Source: Nitrospirota bacterium (GTDB lineage Bacteria; Nitrospirota; Thermodesulfovibrionia; Thermodesulfovibrionales; Dissulfurispiraceae). From it: a DNA stretch of 50,878 nucleotides. A program made the translations under genes and the position numbers. The DNA lies in contig JAJYXI010000017.1 in NCBI GenBank assembly GCA_021791055.1, positions 1 to 50,878 of the forward strand. The letters are read 5' to 3'. The notes below the pieces were generated by a model, which was not told the origin of the DNA, made no database searches, and worked only from the letters and a program-made list of their open reading frames with translations. Below, one piece after another: positions 26,392-34,945 of this stretch. How positions within the stretch are numbered: the stretch's first letter is position 1; each line of letters starts with the position of its first letter.

Positions 26392-27492
26392 ATGGAGGTT
26401 TTTATGGACGAAGTAAAGACAAGCAACAACAAAAGAAAGAAAATCGCAATCATCATTTTCAGCGCCATTGTTCTGATAGGTGCGGCAACCCTGTATTTTT
26501 ATCTAAGCTATAAGGCTGCACACATTACCACTGATGATGCCTTTGTTGAGGGCAATATACACACAATTGCGTCTAAGGTTCCCGGCACTGTGAAAATGAT
26601 TTATGTAAAAGACAATCAGCCTGTTAAAAAAGGAGACCTTCTGTTGGAAATAGACCCGGCAGATTTTGATGTGAAAGTAAAAGAAGCTGCAGCAGGCCTT
26701 GATGCAGAAAAGAACAGGCTTTTTGAGGCTGAGAAAAAGATAGAGGTAGCAAAAAGAAAATTATCAGAACTTGAGGCTGCTGTTGAGACAGCAAAGGCGA
26801 ATCTGCAGCTTCAGGAGGCAAATCTGAGACAGGCAGAAAGGGACATAAAGAGGGCTGAAGCGCTTTTCAATAAGGATGCAATTTCCAAAGAGAGGTATGA
26901 GAAGACAAAGACAGCCTATGAGGTGTCTAATGCACAGCTCAAGGCTGCCAAAGAGCAGTTGAGGCAGGCAGAGAAGGCTGTCGAGACCCAGAGGACAGTG
27001 ATAAGACAGGTCGAGACCGAGAGGTCAGTTCTGCAATCTTCAATACGACAGAGGGAGGCAATACTGGAAGCAGCTCGGCTAAATTACGGATACACAAAGA
27101 TTTATGCGCCTTCCGATGGATATGTCACCAAAAAATCTGTGGAAATCGGCAACCAGATACAGGCTGGGCAGCCTTTGATGGCTGTCGTTGCACTGGACAG
27201 TATATACGTCATTGCCAACTACAAGGAAACACAACTGCAAAAGATAAAGCCGGGACAGAGCGTGAAAATAAAGGTGGACACATATCCCGGAAAGACGTTC
27301 ATGGGAAAAGTCGAAAGCATAATGGCAGGTACGGGTGCGTCATTCTCCCTTTTTCCTCCTGAGAATGCCACAGGAAATTATGTGAAGGTAGTTCAGAGGA
27401 TACCTGTAAAGATATTGCTCGATAAGGATACGGATCGTGAGCGTATATTGAGAGTCGGGATGTCTGTAGTGCCGACGGTGATTATGGAGTAA
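26392..27492 (+). CDS. emrA: EmrA/HlyD-type efflux adaptor
   Basis: Single-pass inner-membrane adaptor. One helix at about residues 20-37, then the family motif ITTDDAFVEGNIHTIASKVP, a lipoyl-like domain, a long coiled coil (about 95-225, rich in EAE/KAK heptads), the return LNYGYTKIYAPSDGYVTKKS, and a beta-barrel domain (LQKIKPGQSVKIKVDTYPG). At 366 residues it is normal for EmrA. It lies 44 nt before the MFS gene, forming an EmrAB-type pair. Confidence 0.88.
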   Translation: MEVFMDEVKTSNNKRKKIAIIIFSAIVLIGAATLYFYLSYKAAHITTDDAFVEGNIHTIASKVPGTVKMIYVKDNQPVKKGDLLLEIDPADFDVKVKEAAAGLDAEKNRLFEAEKKIEVAKRKLSELEAAVETAKANLQLQEANLRQAERDIKRAEALFNKDAISKERYEKTKTAYEVSNAQLKAAKEQLRQAEKAVETQRTVIRQVETERSVLQSSIRQREAILEAARLNYGYTKIYAPSDGYVTKKSVEIGNQIQAGQPLMAVVALDSIYVIANYKETQLQKIKPGQSVKIKVDTYPGKTFMGKVESIMAGTGASFSLFPPENATGNYVKVVQRIPVKILLDKDTDRERILRVGMSVVPTVIME

Positions 27493-27536
27493 CAATCAGT
27501 ATAAATGTGATATGGTAGCGAGATTATATTTGAACT

Positions 27537-29066
27537 ATGAATAAATGGCTCGTTGCAATAACCGTGATGCTCCCCACCCTCATCGAGATTGTGGACACTT
27601 CTGTTGTCAATGTTGCCCTCGACCATATCAGGGGAAGCCTCTCTTCAGGCATAGATGAATCCACATGGACAATTACATCCTATCTTGTGTCCAACGCAAT
27701 CATAATCCCGATGACAGGCTGGTTGAGCAGGGTATTCGGAAGAAAGAGGTATCTGATATTTTCCATAACATTATTTACAATCAGCTCATTTTTATGCGGC
27801 TCTGCATGGAGTCTCAAGAGTCTCGTTTTTTTCAGGATTCTTCAAGGAATCGGCGGCGGGGCGCTTCAGCCCATCTCGCAATCAATACTCCTTGAGACAT
27901 TTCCGCCCCGTCAGCATGGCATGGCAATGGCTATTTTTGGAGTCGGGATAATGTTCGGGCCCATCATCGGCCCTCTCTTAGGAGGCTGGATTACAGACAA
28001 CTGGTCATGGCACTGGATATTCTATATAAATGTCCCCATCGGCATAATTTCTATCCTGCTGGTAATGTTCTTTATCGTAGACCCTCCATATATGAAGAGG
28101 ATGAAGATGAAGATAGACTACTGGGGGCTTGCATTCCTCGCCATTGGCCTCGGATGCCTCCAGATAGTCCTCGATAAGGGTGAGCGGGAAGACTGGTTCC
28201 AATCCGGATTTATCGTAACACTGAGCATAATATCGGTTATCTCACTAATACTTTTTATAATTGTGGAGATGTTTGCAGAGCATCCCATTGTAAATCTCAA
28301 GGCATTTAAAAGCATCTCATTCAGCACAGGGAATATCGTAATGTTTTTTGGGTTCTTCAATCTCTTTGCGAGCATTGTCCTGCTTCCCATATATCTCCAG
28401 ACACTTATGGGATATACCGCAACCCTTGCCGGACTAGTGCTTGGCCCGGGCGGCATTGCAACAATGGTAACCCTTATTATTACAGGCAGACTGATAAACA
28501 AAGTCAATCCCAAAGGAATTCTGGCCTTTGGAATTATCGTCTGTGCCTATGCAACATATCTCATGTCGCAGTTTAATCTTTACGCCGATTTTTATACTGT
28601 GTCATGGCCGAGGATTGTCTTGGGAGTCGGCATGGGGTTCTTCTTTATTCCCCTTACAACATTGACCATGTCAGGCATTAAAAAAGAGGAGATGGGGAAT
28701 GCCACTGCCATATATAATCTTTTAAGGAATTTAGGAGGTAGTTTCGGGGTTGCCTTTGTAACCACAACACTTTCAAGGCGTGCCCAGTTTCATCAGTTCC
28801 GTCTTGTAGAATACCTGACCCCATTTGATACAGCTTATCAGTTTGCATCAAATCAAACAAAGCAGATATTGGAGTACAGAGGTGTTGGAAGCTCTATATC
28901 AGAATACGGTGGTCTCAATGCGATTTATGAGCAGTTCATAAGGCAGGCATCAATGATGTCATTCAACGATGCCTTTTATCTTACAAGTATTATAATGATA
29001 TGCATTCTTCCCCTTGTTCTTTTAATGAAAAGGGGCAAGGTCAGTGCGCCATCCGAAATGCATTAA
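27537..29066 (+). CDS. emrB: EmrB-type MFS multidrug transporter (DHA2, 14 helices)
   Basis: Proton-coupled drug exporter. 509 residues with about fourteen hydrophobic helices. DHA2 motifs: TSVVNVALDHIRGSL and STWTITSYLVSNAIIIPMTG in TM1-2, motif A GWLSRVFGRKR, and motif C GVGIMFGPIIGPLLGGWITD. It follows the EmrA-like adaptor and probably works with it and a TolC channel. There is no obvious ribosome-binding site before the ATG. Confidence 0.92.
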   Translation: MNKWLVAITVMLPTLIEIVDTSVVNVALDHIRGSLSSGIDESTWTITSYLVSNAIIIPMTGWLSRVFGRKRYLIFSITLFTISSFLCGSAWSLKSLVFFRILQGIGGGALQPISQSILLETFPPRQHGMAMAIFGVGIMFGPIIGPLLGGWITDNWSWHWIFYINVPIGIISILLVMFFIVDPPYMKRMKMKIDYWGLAFLAIGLGCLQIVLDKGEREDWFQSGFIVTLSIISVISLILFIIVEMFAEHPIVNLKAFKSISFSTGNIVMFFGFFNLFASIVLLPIYLQTLMGYTATLAGLVLGPGGIATMVTLIITGRLINKVNPKGILAFGIIVCAYATYLMSQFNLYADFYTVSWPRIVLGVGMGFFFIPLTTLTMSGIKKEEMGNATAIYNLLRNLGGSFGVAFVTTTLSRRAQFHQFRLVEYLTPFDTAYQFASNQTKQILEYRGVGSSISEYGGLNAIYEQFIRQASMMSFNDAFYLTSIIMICILPLVLLMKRGKVSAPSEMH

Positions 29067-29084
29067 TATGCTATAATCATCCTT

Positions 29085-29831
29085 ATGAAAGATATAAAAC
29101 TTGAAGAACTAAATCCTGTTGTCTCAAACATAATAATGCCTTTCGTCGAGGACATTCTCAAGGGATATGATGAAAATATACATTCAATTCATATTGTTGG
29201 AAGCGCTGTAACACCTGATTTTAATGAAAAGACATCCGACATAAACTCCGTAATTATTCTTAGCGAAATAAATCTTAACTTTGTTGAATTCCTTGCCCCT
29301 TTTGGTAAAAGATACGGCAAACACAGAATTGCCGCTCCTTTGATTATGACGCCTGAATATATACAGGGCTCCCTCGATGTCTTCCCCATAGAGTTTCACG
29401 ATTTCAGGCTGATCCACAAAACTGTTGTGGGAGAGGATGTATTAAGCGGGTTGCAGATTAAGAGGGAATACCTGAGGCTTCAATGCGAACGTGAGGCAAA
29501 AACAAAGCTTATAGGTCTCAGGCAGGGTTATATCTCTTCCAGCGGCGACAAAGAACTTATTGCCACACTCCTTGTAAGGTCATTTACCGGCTGCATCCCC
29601 CTTTTCAGGGCAATTATTCATTTGCTCGGCAAAGAACCTCCTATTATAAGGCATGATGTAATTGAAACATTTCAAGGGATTGCTGCAGCGGATTCGGATA
29701 TCTTTGAAAAATTGATGCTGCTCAGGAATAAACAAATCAAGCCTTCAAGGGAAGAGCTTAATTCTATCTTTGAGCAGTATTACCGGGCCATTGAAAGAAT
29801 AGTTAAGATTATAGATGAACTCCAGTCGTAA
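29085..29831 (+). CDS. Nucleotidyltransferase-fold protein, function unknown
   Basis: A 248-residue protein whose N-terminal half has the Pol-beta-like nucleotidyltransferase outline: IHIVGSAVTPDFNEKTSDIN matches the 'GS.....D....SDiD' motif, but the second metal-binding acid is Asn (SDIN), so catalysis is doubtful. The C-terminal half is helical, as in aminoglycoside-type nucleotidyltransferases. A perfect TATAAT at 29072-29077 ends 7 nt before the ATG, which could give a leaderless mRNA. The start of the next gene overlaps it by 17 nt. Confidence 0.5.
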   Translation: MKDIKLEELNPVVSNIIMPFVEDILKGYDENIHSIHIVGSAVTPDFNEKTSDINSVIILSEINLNFVEFLAPFGKRYGKHRIAAPLIMTPEYIQGSLDVFPIEFHDFRLIHKTVVGEDVLSGLQIKREYLRLQCEREAKTKLIGLRQGYISSSGDKELIATLLVRSFTGCIPLFRAIIHLLGKEPPIIRHDVIETFQGIAAADSDIFEKLMLLRNKQIKPSREELNSIFEQYYRAIERIVKIIDELQS

Positions 29832-30654
29832 GCCAAAGGCAGAAGTTAAGAGGTTGAGAGGTTTAGAGGATGAGAATTCCCTGTCTTTATTATTTTTTTT
29901 CTTAACCTCTTATCTTCTCATCTTCTTATCTTCTGTTTCTTTTGCCGCTACTCCTGAACCTCCTTCCACGCCGCCCAATTATGTGGTTGATCTTGCCGGA
30001 ATTATCAGAGACGATGCAGAGGCACAACTAAACTCATACCTGAGAGAGCTTGAGCAAAAGACCACGGCACAGGTCGTTGTCCTTACAATTCAAAGCCTTG
30101 ACGGAGAAGACATTGCAGGATTTTCCATAAGAATGGCTGAGAAATGGAAGCTTGGTCAGAAAGGGAAGGATAATGGCTTGCTTATAACTGTAGCCCTACA
30201 AGACAGAAAATACCGCTTTGAGACAGGATATGGACTTGAAGGTATTCTGCCCGACAGCCTTGTAGGCTCCATAGGAAGGCAATACCTTGTACCGTATTTC
30301 AAAAAGGGTGATTATAGTACAGGTATATTTAATACAACACTTGCAACGGTTCGAATTATATCTGCCAGCGAAGGTGTTGAGATAACAGGGATGCCTGAAA
30401 TAAAGGTAAAAGGCAAAAGGGTAAAGGGAATCGGGCTTTTTGATGCTATAATAGTCTTTGCTGTTTTTGCAGTAGTCGTTTATTTATTTATAAGACATCC
30501 GAGGCTCCTTCTCTTGCTCCTGTTCAGTTCTTCCATGGGAGGCAGAAGGGGCGGATGGTCAGGAGGCGGAGGCTTTGGTGGAGGCGGTTTTGGTGGAGGC
30601 GGCGGTGGCGGCGGAGGAGGATTTGGAGGCGGCGGTGCATCAGGAGAATGGTAA
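29815..30654 (+). CDS. TPM-domain membrane protein (YgcG family)
   Basis: Signal peptide (about 1-43, ending VSFAA), a TPM_phosphatase domain (about 50-190: YVVDLAGIIRDDAEAQLNSY, TTAQVVVLTIQSLDGEDIAG, RKYRFETGYGLEGILPDS), one transmembrane helix near 212-230 and a Gly-rich tail ending GGGGASGEW. This is the YgcG layout, often paired with lemA as here (32 nt downstream). Function unclear; proposed roles concern the envelope. The signal peptide is coded by a hairpin repeat, and a second arm codes KVKGKRVKG before the helix. Confidence 0.88.
   Translation: MNSSRKPKAEVKRLRGLEDENSLSLLFFFLTSYLLIFLSSVSFAATPEPPSTPPNYVVDLAGIIRDDAEAQLNSYLRELEQKTTAQVVVLTIQSLDGEDIAGFSIRMAEKWKLGQKGKDNGLLITVALQDRKYRFETGYGLEGILPDSLVGSIGRQYLVPYFKKGDYSTGIFNTTLATVRIISASEGVEITGMPEIKVKGKRVKGIGLFDAIIVFAVFAVVVYLFIRHPRLLLLLLFSSSMGGRRGGWSGGGGFGGGGFGGGGGGGGGGFGGGGASGEW
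29841..29934. repeat. Octad hairpin element coding the TPM-protein signal peptide
   Basis: Left arm 29841-29876 is GTTAAGAG / GTTGAGAG / GTTTAGAG / GATGAGAA. Right arm 29899-29934 is its reverse complement with few mismatches. The left arm gives the charged n-region (EVKRLRGLEDEN) and the right arm gives LTSYLLIFLSS. Confidence 0.8.
30404..30430. repeat. Single heptad-repeat arm inside the TPM gene
   Basis: AGGTAAA / AGGCAAA / AGGGTAA, the same units as in the lolA element. In frame, it codes KVKGKRVKG just before the transmembrane helix, where basic residues would hold the inside of the membrane. No partner arm nearby. Confidence 0.6.
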
Positions 30655-30686
30655 TATTTAAAATATAAAAATAAAGGAGGTTTCTA

Positions 30687-31262
30687 ATGAGTAACGGACT
30701 AAAGATAGCATTGGCAATTGTCGGCGTTATTGTACTAATCGGCATTGTGCTTGCCGGATGGGGTATAGGTCAGTACAACAGGGTGATTTCCATGGACGAA
30801 CAGGTGAAGGCTCAGTGGGCACAGGTGGAAAACCAGTTGAAGAGAAGGTATGACCTGATTCCCAACCTTGTGGAGACAGTAAAAGGATATGCAAAACACG
30901 AAAAGGAGATATTTGAAAACATCGCTGAGGCAAGGACTAAGTATTTTCAGGCAAAAACCACAAAGGACAAAATTCAGGCATCCAATGCACTTGAAGGTGT
31001 ATTGTCAAGGCTTCTTGTGCTAAGAGAAACCTATCCTCAGTTAAAGGCGAATGAGAATTTTTTGAAACTGCAAGACAGCCTCGAGGGAACAGAAAACAGG
31101 ATATCTGTTGAGAGAAAGAGATACAACGAGGCTGTTCAGACAATAAACACATACAGAAGGACTGTCTTCGGAAGGGTCTTCTCTGCAATAGCAGGCGTTG
31201 GAGAGGCAGCATATTATGAAATTCCGGCTGCTGAAAAAGAGGCACCAAAGGTGAAATTTTAA
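30687..31262 (+). CDS. lemA: LemA family protein
   Basis: One N-terminal membrane helix (IALAIVGVIVLIGIVLAGWG), then a helical domain with the family's QYNRVISMDEQVKAQWAQVE, QLKRRYDLIPNLVETVKGYA and ENRISVERKRYNEAVQTINT. 191 residues, typical. A strong ribosome-binding site AAAGGAGG lies 8 nt before the start. The lemA/TPM pairing is common in bacteria, but no firm biochemical role is known. A strong terminator-like hairpin follows the stop. Confidence 0.93.
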   Translation: MSNGLKIALAIVGVIVLIGIVLAGWGIGQYNRVISMDEQVKAQWAQVENQLKRRYDLIPNLVETVKGYAKHEKEIFENIAEARTKYFQAKTTKDKIQASNALEGVLSRLLVLRETYPQLKANENFLKLQDSLEGTENRISVERKRYNEAVQTINTYRRTVFGRVFSAIAGVGEAAYYEIPAAEKEAPKVKF

Positions 31263-31265
31263 GAG

Positions 31266-31302
31266 CAAAAGGGGGACAATGTCCCCCTTTTGAAATTCCC
31301 CT
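31266..31302. repeat. G-rich palindrome after lemA, terminator-like; copy 1
   Basis: Arms 31266-31277 and 31281-31292 pair perfectly (12 bp, CAAAAGGGGGAC with GTCCCCCTTTTG) around a 3-nt loop, followed by GAAATTCCCC. A reverse-orientation copy with the same flank lies inside mobA (41427-41466). It probably ends the TPM-lemA transcript. Confidence 0.75.
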
Positions 31303-31331
31303 CAACTATTTTATAAAATACAGAAGTTACT

Positions 31332-33812
31332 ATGCCCAATAAAATAGATATACCTGTTACGGGAATGACATGCGCTGCATGCACTGCTGCCATTGAAAGG
31401 GCACTGCCAAAAATAGAGGGAATAAAAGGTGTTGTAGTAAATTTCCCTGCAGAGAGGGCTGCTGTTGAATTTGCTGACCCTAAAAATCCCGTCCAATTGC
31501 AGACCATTATTGATAGCATTAAGGACGAAGGCTACGGCGTTTCCACAATAAAAGTGGAGTTCGCAGTAAAGGGAATGACCTGTGCAGCGTGTGTTGGAGC
31601 AGTGGAAAGGGCTTTGAAAGAACTCTATGGAGTTCTTACTGTTACTGTCAATCTCGCAGCAGAAAAGGCTTCTGTCGAATATATCCCTACCATAGTCGGG
31701 TTTGAAGACTTTAGAAGGATAATAAAAGAGGCAGGTTATTCTGCAGAGCAGATAACAGAAGAATTTGTTGATAGAGAGCGTGAGCAGAGGGAAAGGGAGT
31801 TTCAGGCATTAAAGAGACAATTCATTGTTAGCGCAATGCTTGCGGCACCGATTATCATCGGAAGCATGCTCACAATTCCTGTATTATCAAACTGGTATCT
31901 ATTATTCCTCCTTGCAACGCCTGTACAGTTCTGGAGCGGAATGAGGTTTCACAAGGCTGCCCTTTCAGCCCTCAGACACCGCACGACAAATATGAATACG
32001 CTTATAAGCGTTGGAACAACATCGGCTTATGTCTATAGTCTCGCTGCCACATTTATGCCGCAGTTGTTTTTCAAAGGCGGAGTAACTCCCCATATATATT
32101 TCGATACATCTGCAACCATAATAACCCTTATCCTTTTGGGAAAGCTGCTTGAAGCACGGGCTAAGGGTAAGACATCAGAGGCCATAAGAAAACTCATGGG
32201 GTTACAGGCAAAGACAGCCTCTGTTTTAAGGGATAGCGCTGAAAAAGAGGTTCCAATAGAAGAGGTAATGGTCGGCGATATTGTCATTGTGAGGCCCGGC
32301 GGGAGGATTCCTGTGGACGGTGAGGTTATTGCTGGCTACTCAACAGTTGACGAGTCAATGCTTACAGGAGAAAGCCTGCCTGTAGAAAAATCTTCAGGAG
32401 ATAAGATATTCGGGGGAACTGTAAACAAGGCGGGCAGCTTTAAGCTCAGGGCATTGAGGATTGGCAAAGAGACAGCCCTTGCGCAGATAATAAGGCTTGT
32501 TGAAGAGGCTCAGGGAAGCAAGGCGCCAATACAGAGGCTTGCTGATAAAGTCGCATCCATATTCGTTCCCACCGTAATAGGGATCTCAGTGGTCACCTTC
32601 TTTGTATGGTTTATATTTGGTCCCAAGCCATCAGTTACCCTCGCATTGATGAATTTCATCGCAGTGCTTATCATAGCCTGTCCCTGCGCATTGGGCCTTG
32701 CAACGCCGACTGCGATAATGGTTGGAACAGGAAAGGGAGCAGAGAAAGGGATACTCATAAGGGATGCAGAGGCGCTGGAATTGTCTCATAAGATTGAGGC
32801 TGTGATATTGGACAAGACAGGAACGATAACCAAAGGCGAGCCCGAGGTTGTTGATATTACGGGGGTTAATGGCACATCCCCTGATGCCATTCTTCAGATT
32901 GCTGCATCGGCAGAAAAACTTTCGGAACATCCCCTCGGGCAGGCAATAGTAAGGAAGGCAATTGATAAGAATATTAAGATTTATGAACCTGCCGAGTTTG
33001 TAGCAATACCGGGTGGCGGAATAAAAGCGAAAATCAGGAGTCAAGAGTTAAGAGTTAAGAGTCAAGAACCCCCGGAACTCCGAACTCCTAACTCTGAACT
33101 CTATTTAGATGTTTTTATAGGCAACGAAGGCATGATGCAGAAGGAAGGCATAAATATATCGCCGGCGAAGATGTTGTCTGATAAAATATCATCAAAAGCG
33201 AAGACCCCTGTGTTTATGGCTGTGAACAACGAGATTAAAGCAGTCTTCTCAATCGCCGATACAATAAAGGAAGGATCTGCAGAGGCAATAGAAGCGCTTA
33301 AATCCATGGGAATAGAAGTCGTGATGCTTACCGGTGATCATCAGAATACCGCTCATGCAATCGCAAGGGAGGTTGGTATTGAAAGGTTCTTTGCCGAGGT
33401 TCTGCCTGACCAGAAGGTTGAGGCTGTAAGGAGGATAAAGTCAGAAGGCAAGATAACTGCCATGGTCGGCGATGGGATTAATGATGCACCGGCCCTTGCA
33501 GAAGCCGATGTGGGGATTGCAATAGGCACAGGTACAGATATAGCCATCGAGGCATCGGATATAACATTAATAAAAGGCAATCTGAAAAGCGTTGTTGATG
33601 CCATAAGGTTAAGCAAACTTACTATTAGGACAATTAAGCAGAATTTATTCTGGGCATTCTTTTATAATGTAGTGGGTATTCCGGTTGCAGCAGGCCTGCT
33701 TTATCCATTTGGAGGCCCGCTGCTTAACCCGATGATTGCTTCAGCAGCGATGGCATTCAGCTCTGTTTCTGTTGTTAGTAATTCTTTAAGACTGCGAAAG
33801 AAAACTATTTAA
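31332..33812 (+). CDS. copA: Copper-translocating P1B-type ATPase, with a repeat insert
   Basis: Exports Cu(I). Two N-terminal metal-binding domains, each with GMTCAAC (Cys14/17 and Cys84/87), eight membrane helices, the TGE actuator motif ([11 protein letters not shown]), the CPC metal site [13 protein letters not shown], the phosphorylation motif [10 protein letters not shown], the nucleotide-domain HP motif (SEHPLGQA) and [16 protein letters not shown]. 826 residues. Between GGGIKAKI and DVFIG in the nucleotide-binding domain, about 27 residues are coded by a hairpin repeat. The preceding TATAAAAT box and the absence of a ribosome-binding site suggest its own promoter. Confidence 0.95.
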   Translation: MPNKIDIPVTGMTCAACTAAIERALPKIEGIKGVVVNFPAERAAVEFADPKNPVQLQTIIDSIKDEGYGVSTIKVEFAVKGMTCAACVGAVERALKELYGVLTVTVNLAAEKASVEYIPTIVGFEDFRRIIKEAGYSAEQITEEFVDREREQREREFQALKRQFIVSAMLAAPIIIGSMLTIPVLSNWYLLFLLATPVQFWSGMRFHKAALSALRHRTTNMNTLISVGTTSAYVYSLAATFMPQLFFKGGVTPHIYFDTSATIITLILLGKLLEARAKGKTSEAIRKLMGLQAKTASVLRDSAEKEVPIEEVMVGDIVIVRPGGRIPVDGEVIAGYSTVDESMLTGESLPVEKSSGDKIFGGTVNKAGSFKLRALRIGKETALAQIIRLVEEAQGSKAPIQRLADKVASIFVPTVIGISVVTFFVWFIFGPKPSVTLALMNFIAVLIIACPCALGLATPTAIMVGTGKGAEKGILIRDAEALELSHKIEAVILDKTGTITKGEPEVVDITGVNGTSPDAILQIAASAEKLSEHPLGQAIVRKAIDKNIKIYEPAEFVAIPGGGIKAKIRSQELRVKSQEPPELRTPNSELYLDVFIGNEGMMQKEGINISPAKMLSDKISSKAKTPVFMAVNNEIKAVFSIADTIKEGSAEAIEALKSMGIEVVMLTGDHQNTAHAIAREVGIERFFAEVLPDQKVEAVRRIKSEGKITAMVGDGINDAPALAEADVGIAIGTGTDIAIEASDITLIKGNLKSVVDAIRLSKLTIRTIKQNLFWAFFYNVVGIPVAAGLLYPFGGPLLNPMIASAAMAFSSVSVVSNSLRLRKKTI
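33036..33102. repeat. Heptad hairpin element inside copA
   Basis: Left arm 33036-33068 uses AGAGTTA / AGAGTCA units; right arm 33074-33102 (AACTCCG / AACTCCT / AACTCTG) is the reverse complement. In frame, it codes [20 protein letters not shown] in the nucleotide-binding domain of CopA. Confidence 0.8.
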
Positions 33813-33826
33813 GCGGAGAGTAATTA

Positions 33827-34945
33827 ATGCAAAGAACGGTTTATGTAGCAGACGATGTTCCTACCAATATCGAGCTTGTCGAGGCTGTCTTTAGGAATGA
33901 TTCAAATATTGTTATCAGAAAGGCAGGAGATGGAAAGGAGCTTCTTGAGTCCATGGAAAAGGACGGCCTTCCTGATCTAATAGTCCTTGACCTTATGATG
34001 CCTGTGATGGACGGCTTTGATGTCCTGAAGAAATTAAAGGATGAGAGAGAAAGGAATTATTTTCCCATTATTGTCCTGTCAGCCCTTACAGACAAGCAAA
34101 GCATCATAAATGCCCTGTCTCTTGGAGCTGACGACTATGTGACAAAGCCCTTTTTCGTAGAAGAGCTTAAGGCCAGAGTTTATAACATGCTGAAGCTTAA
34201 GGAGAGGGATGAATTCTTAAATACATCCCTCGATGTTATGGAGTCGAATCTTTTAGAAAAGCTACAGATGTTAGAGCATACTCAGCTTGAGATTATAATA
34301 AGGCTCGGTAAGGCATCCGAATTCAGGGACGACGAGACAGGAAGGCATATCGAGAGGATATCCGATTATGTGAATTTGATAGCCGAAGAGATCGGCATGA
34401 ACCACGAACAGAGCATGATGATGAGGTATGCATCGCCAATGCATGATGTCGGAAAGATAGGCATACCGGACGGAGTGCTTCTTAAGCCGGGGAAATTAAC
34501 AGAAGACGAATTCAAGATAATAAAGCTGCACACAGTCATAGGCGGCAAGATCCTCAGCGGGACAACACTTCCTCTCCTCGAACTTGCCAGAGAGATCGCA
34601 TTAAGCCATCACGAAAGGTGGGACGGCAACGGCTATCCCCTCGGATTAAAAGAAAAGGATATTCCAAGATCAGGAAGGATAGTGGCTATTACAGATGTAT
34701 TTGATGCCCTCACATCAGACAGGATATATAAGGCTGCATGGCCTATCGAAAAGGCATTGGATTATATAAAAGACCAGAGAGGAAAACAATTCGACCCTGA
34801 TGTGGTTGATGCATTTTTCAATGTTGTGGACAATATAATACAGATTAAAAAGGCAAAGGCTGATGCAGTCACGGTCAAGCCTATAATTCAGCAAATCATC
34901 GACGGCGATGTCAGCATCGAAGAGTTAGTGGAGCGGTGGAGATAA
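33827..34945 (+). CDS. Response regulator with HD-GYP cyclic di-GMP phosphodiesterase domain
   Basis: Receiver at residues 1-120 (D9-D10, phospho-acceptor D55 in LIVLDLMMPVMDG, Lys in VTKPF), a linker helix, then an HD-GYP domain at about 150-350 with HDVGKIGIPDGVLLKPG, HHERWDGNGYPLGL and DVFDALTSDRIYK. It should hydrolyse cyclic di-GMP when phosphorylated. The cognate kinase is not adjacent. Its last 10 nt overlap the GTG start of the RNase J gene. Confidence 0.92.
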   Translation: MQRTVYVADDVPTNIELVEAVFRNDSNIVIRKAGDGKELLESMEKDGLPDLIVLDLMMPVMDGFDVLKKLKDERERNYFPIIVLSALTDKQSIINALSLGADDYVTKPFFVEELKARVYNMLKLKERDEFLNTSLDVMESNLLEKLQMLEHTQLEIIIRLGKASEFRDDETGRHIERISDYVNLIAEEIGMNHEQSMMMRYASPMHDVGKIGIPDGVLLKPGKLTEDEFKIIKLHTVIGGKILSGTTLPLLELAREIALSHHERWDGNGYPLGLKEKDIPRSGRIVAITDVFDALTSDRIYKAAWPIEKALDYIKDQRGKQFDPDVVDAFFNVVDNIIQIKKAKADAVTVKPIIQQIIDGDVSIEELVERWR

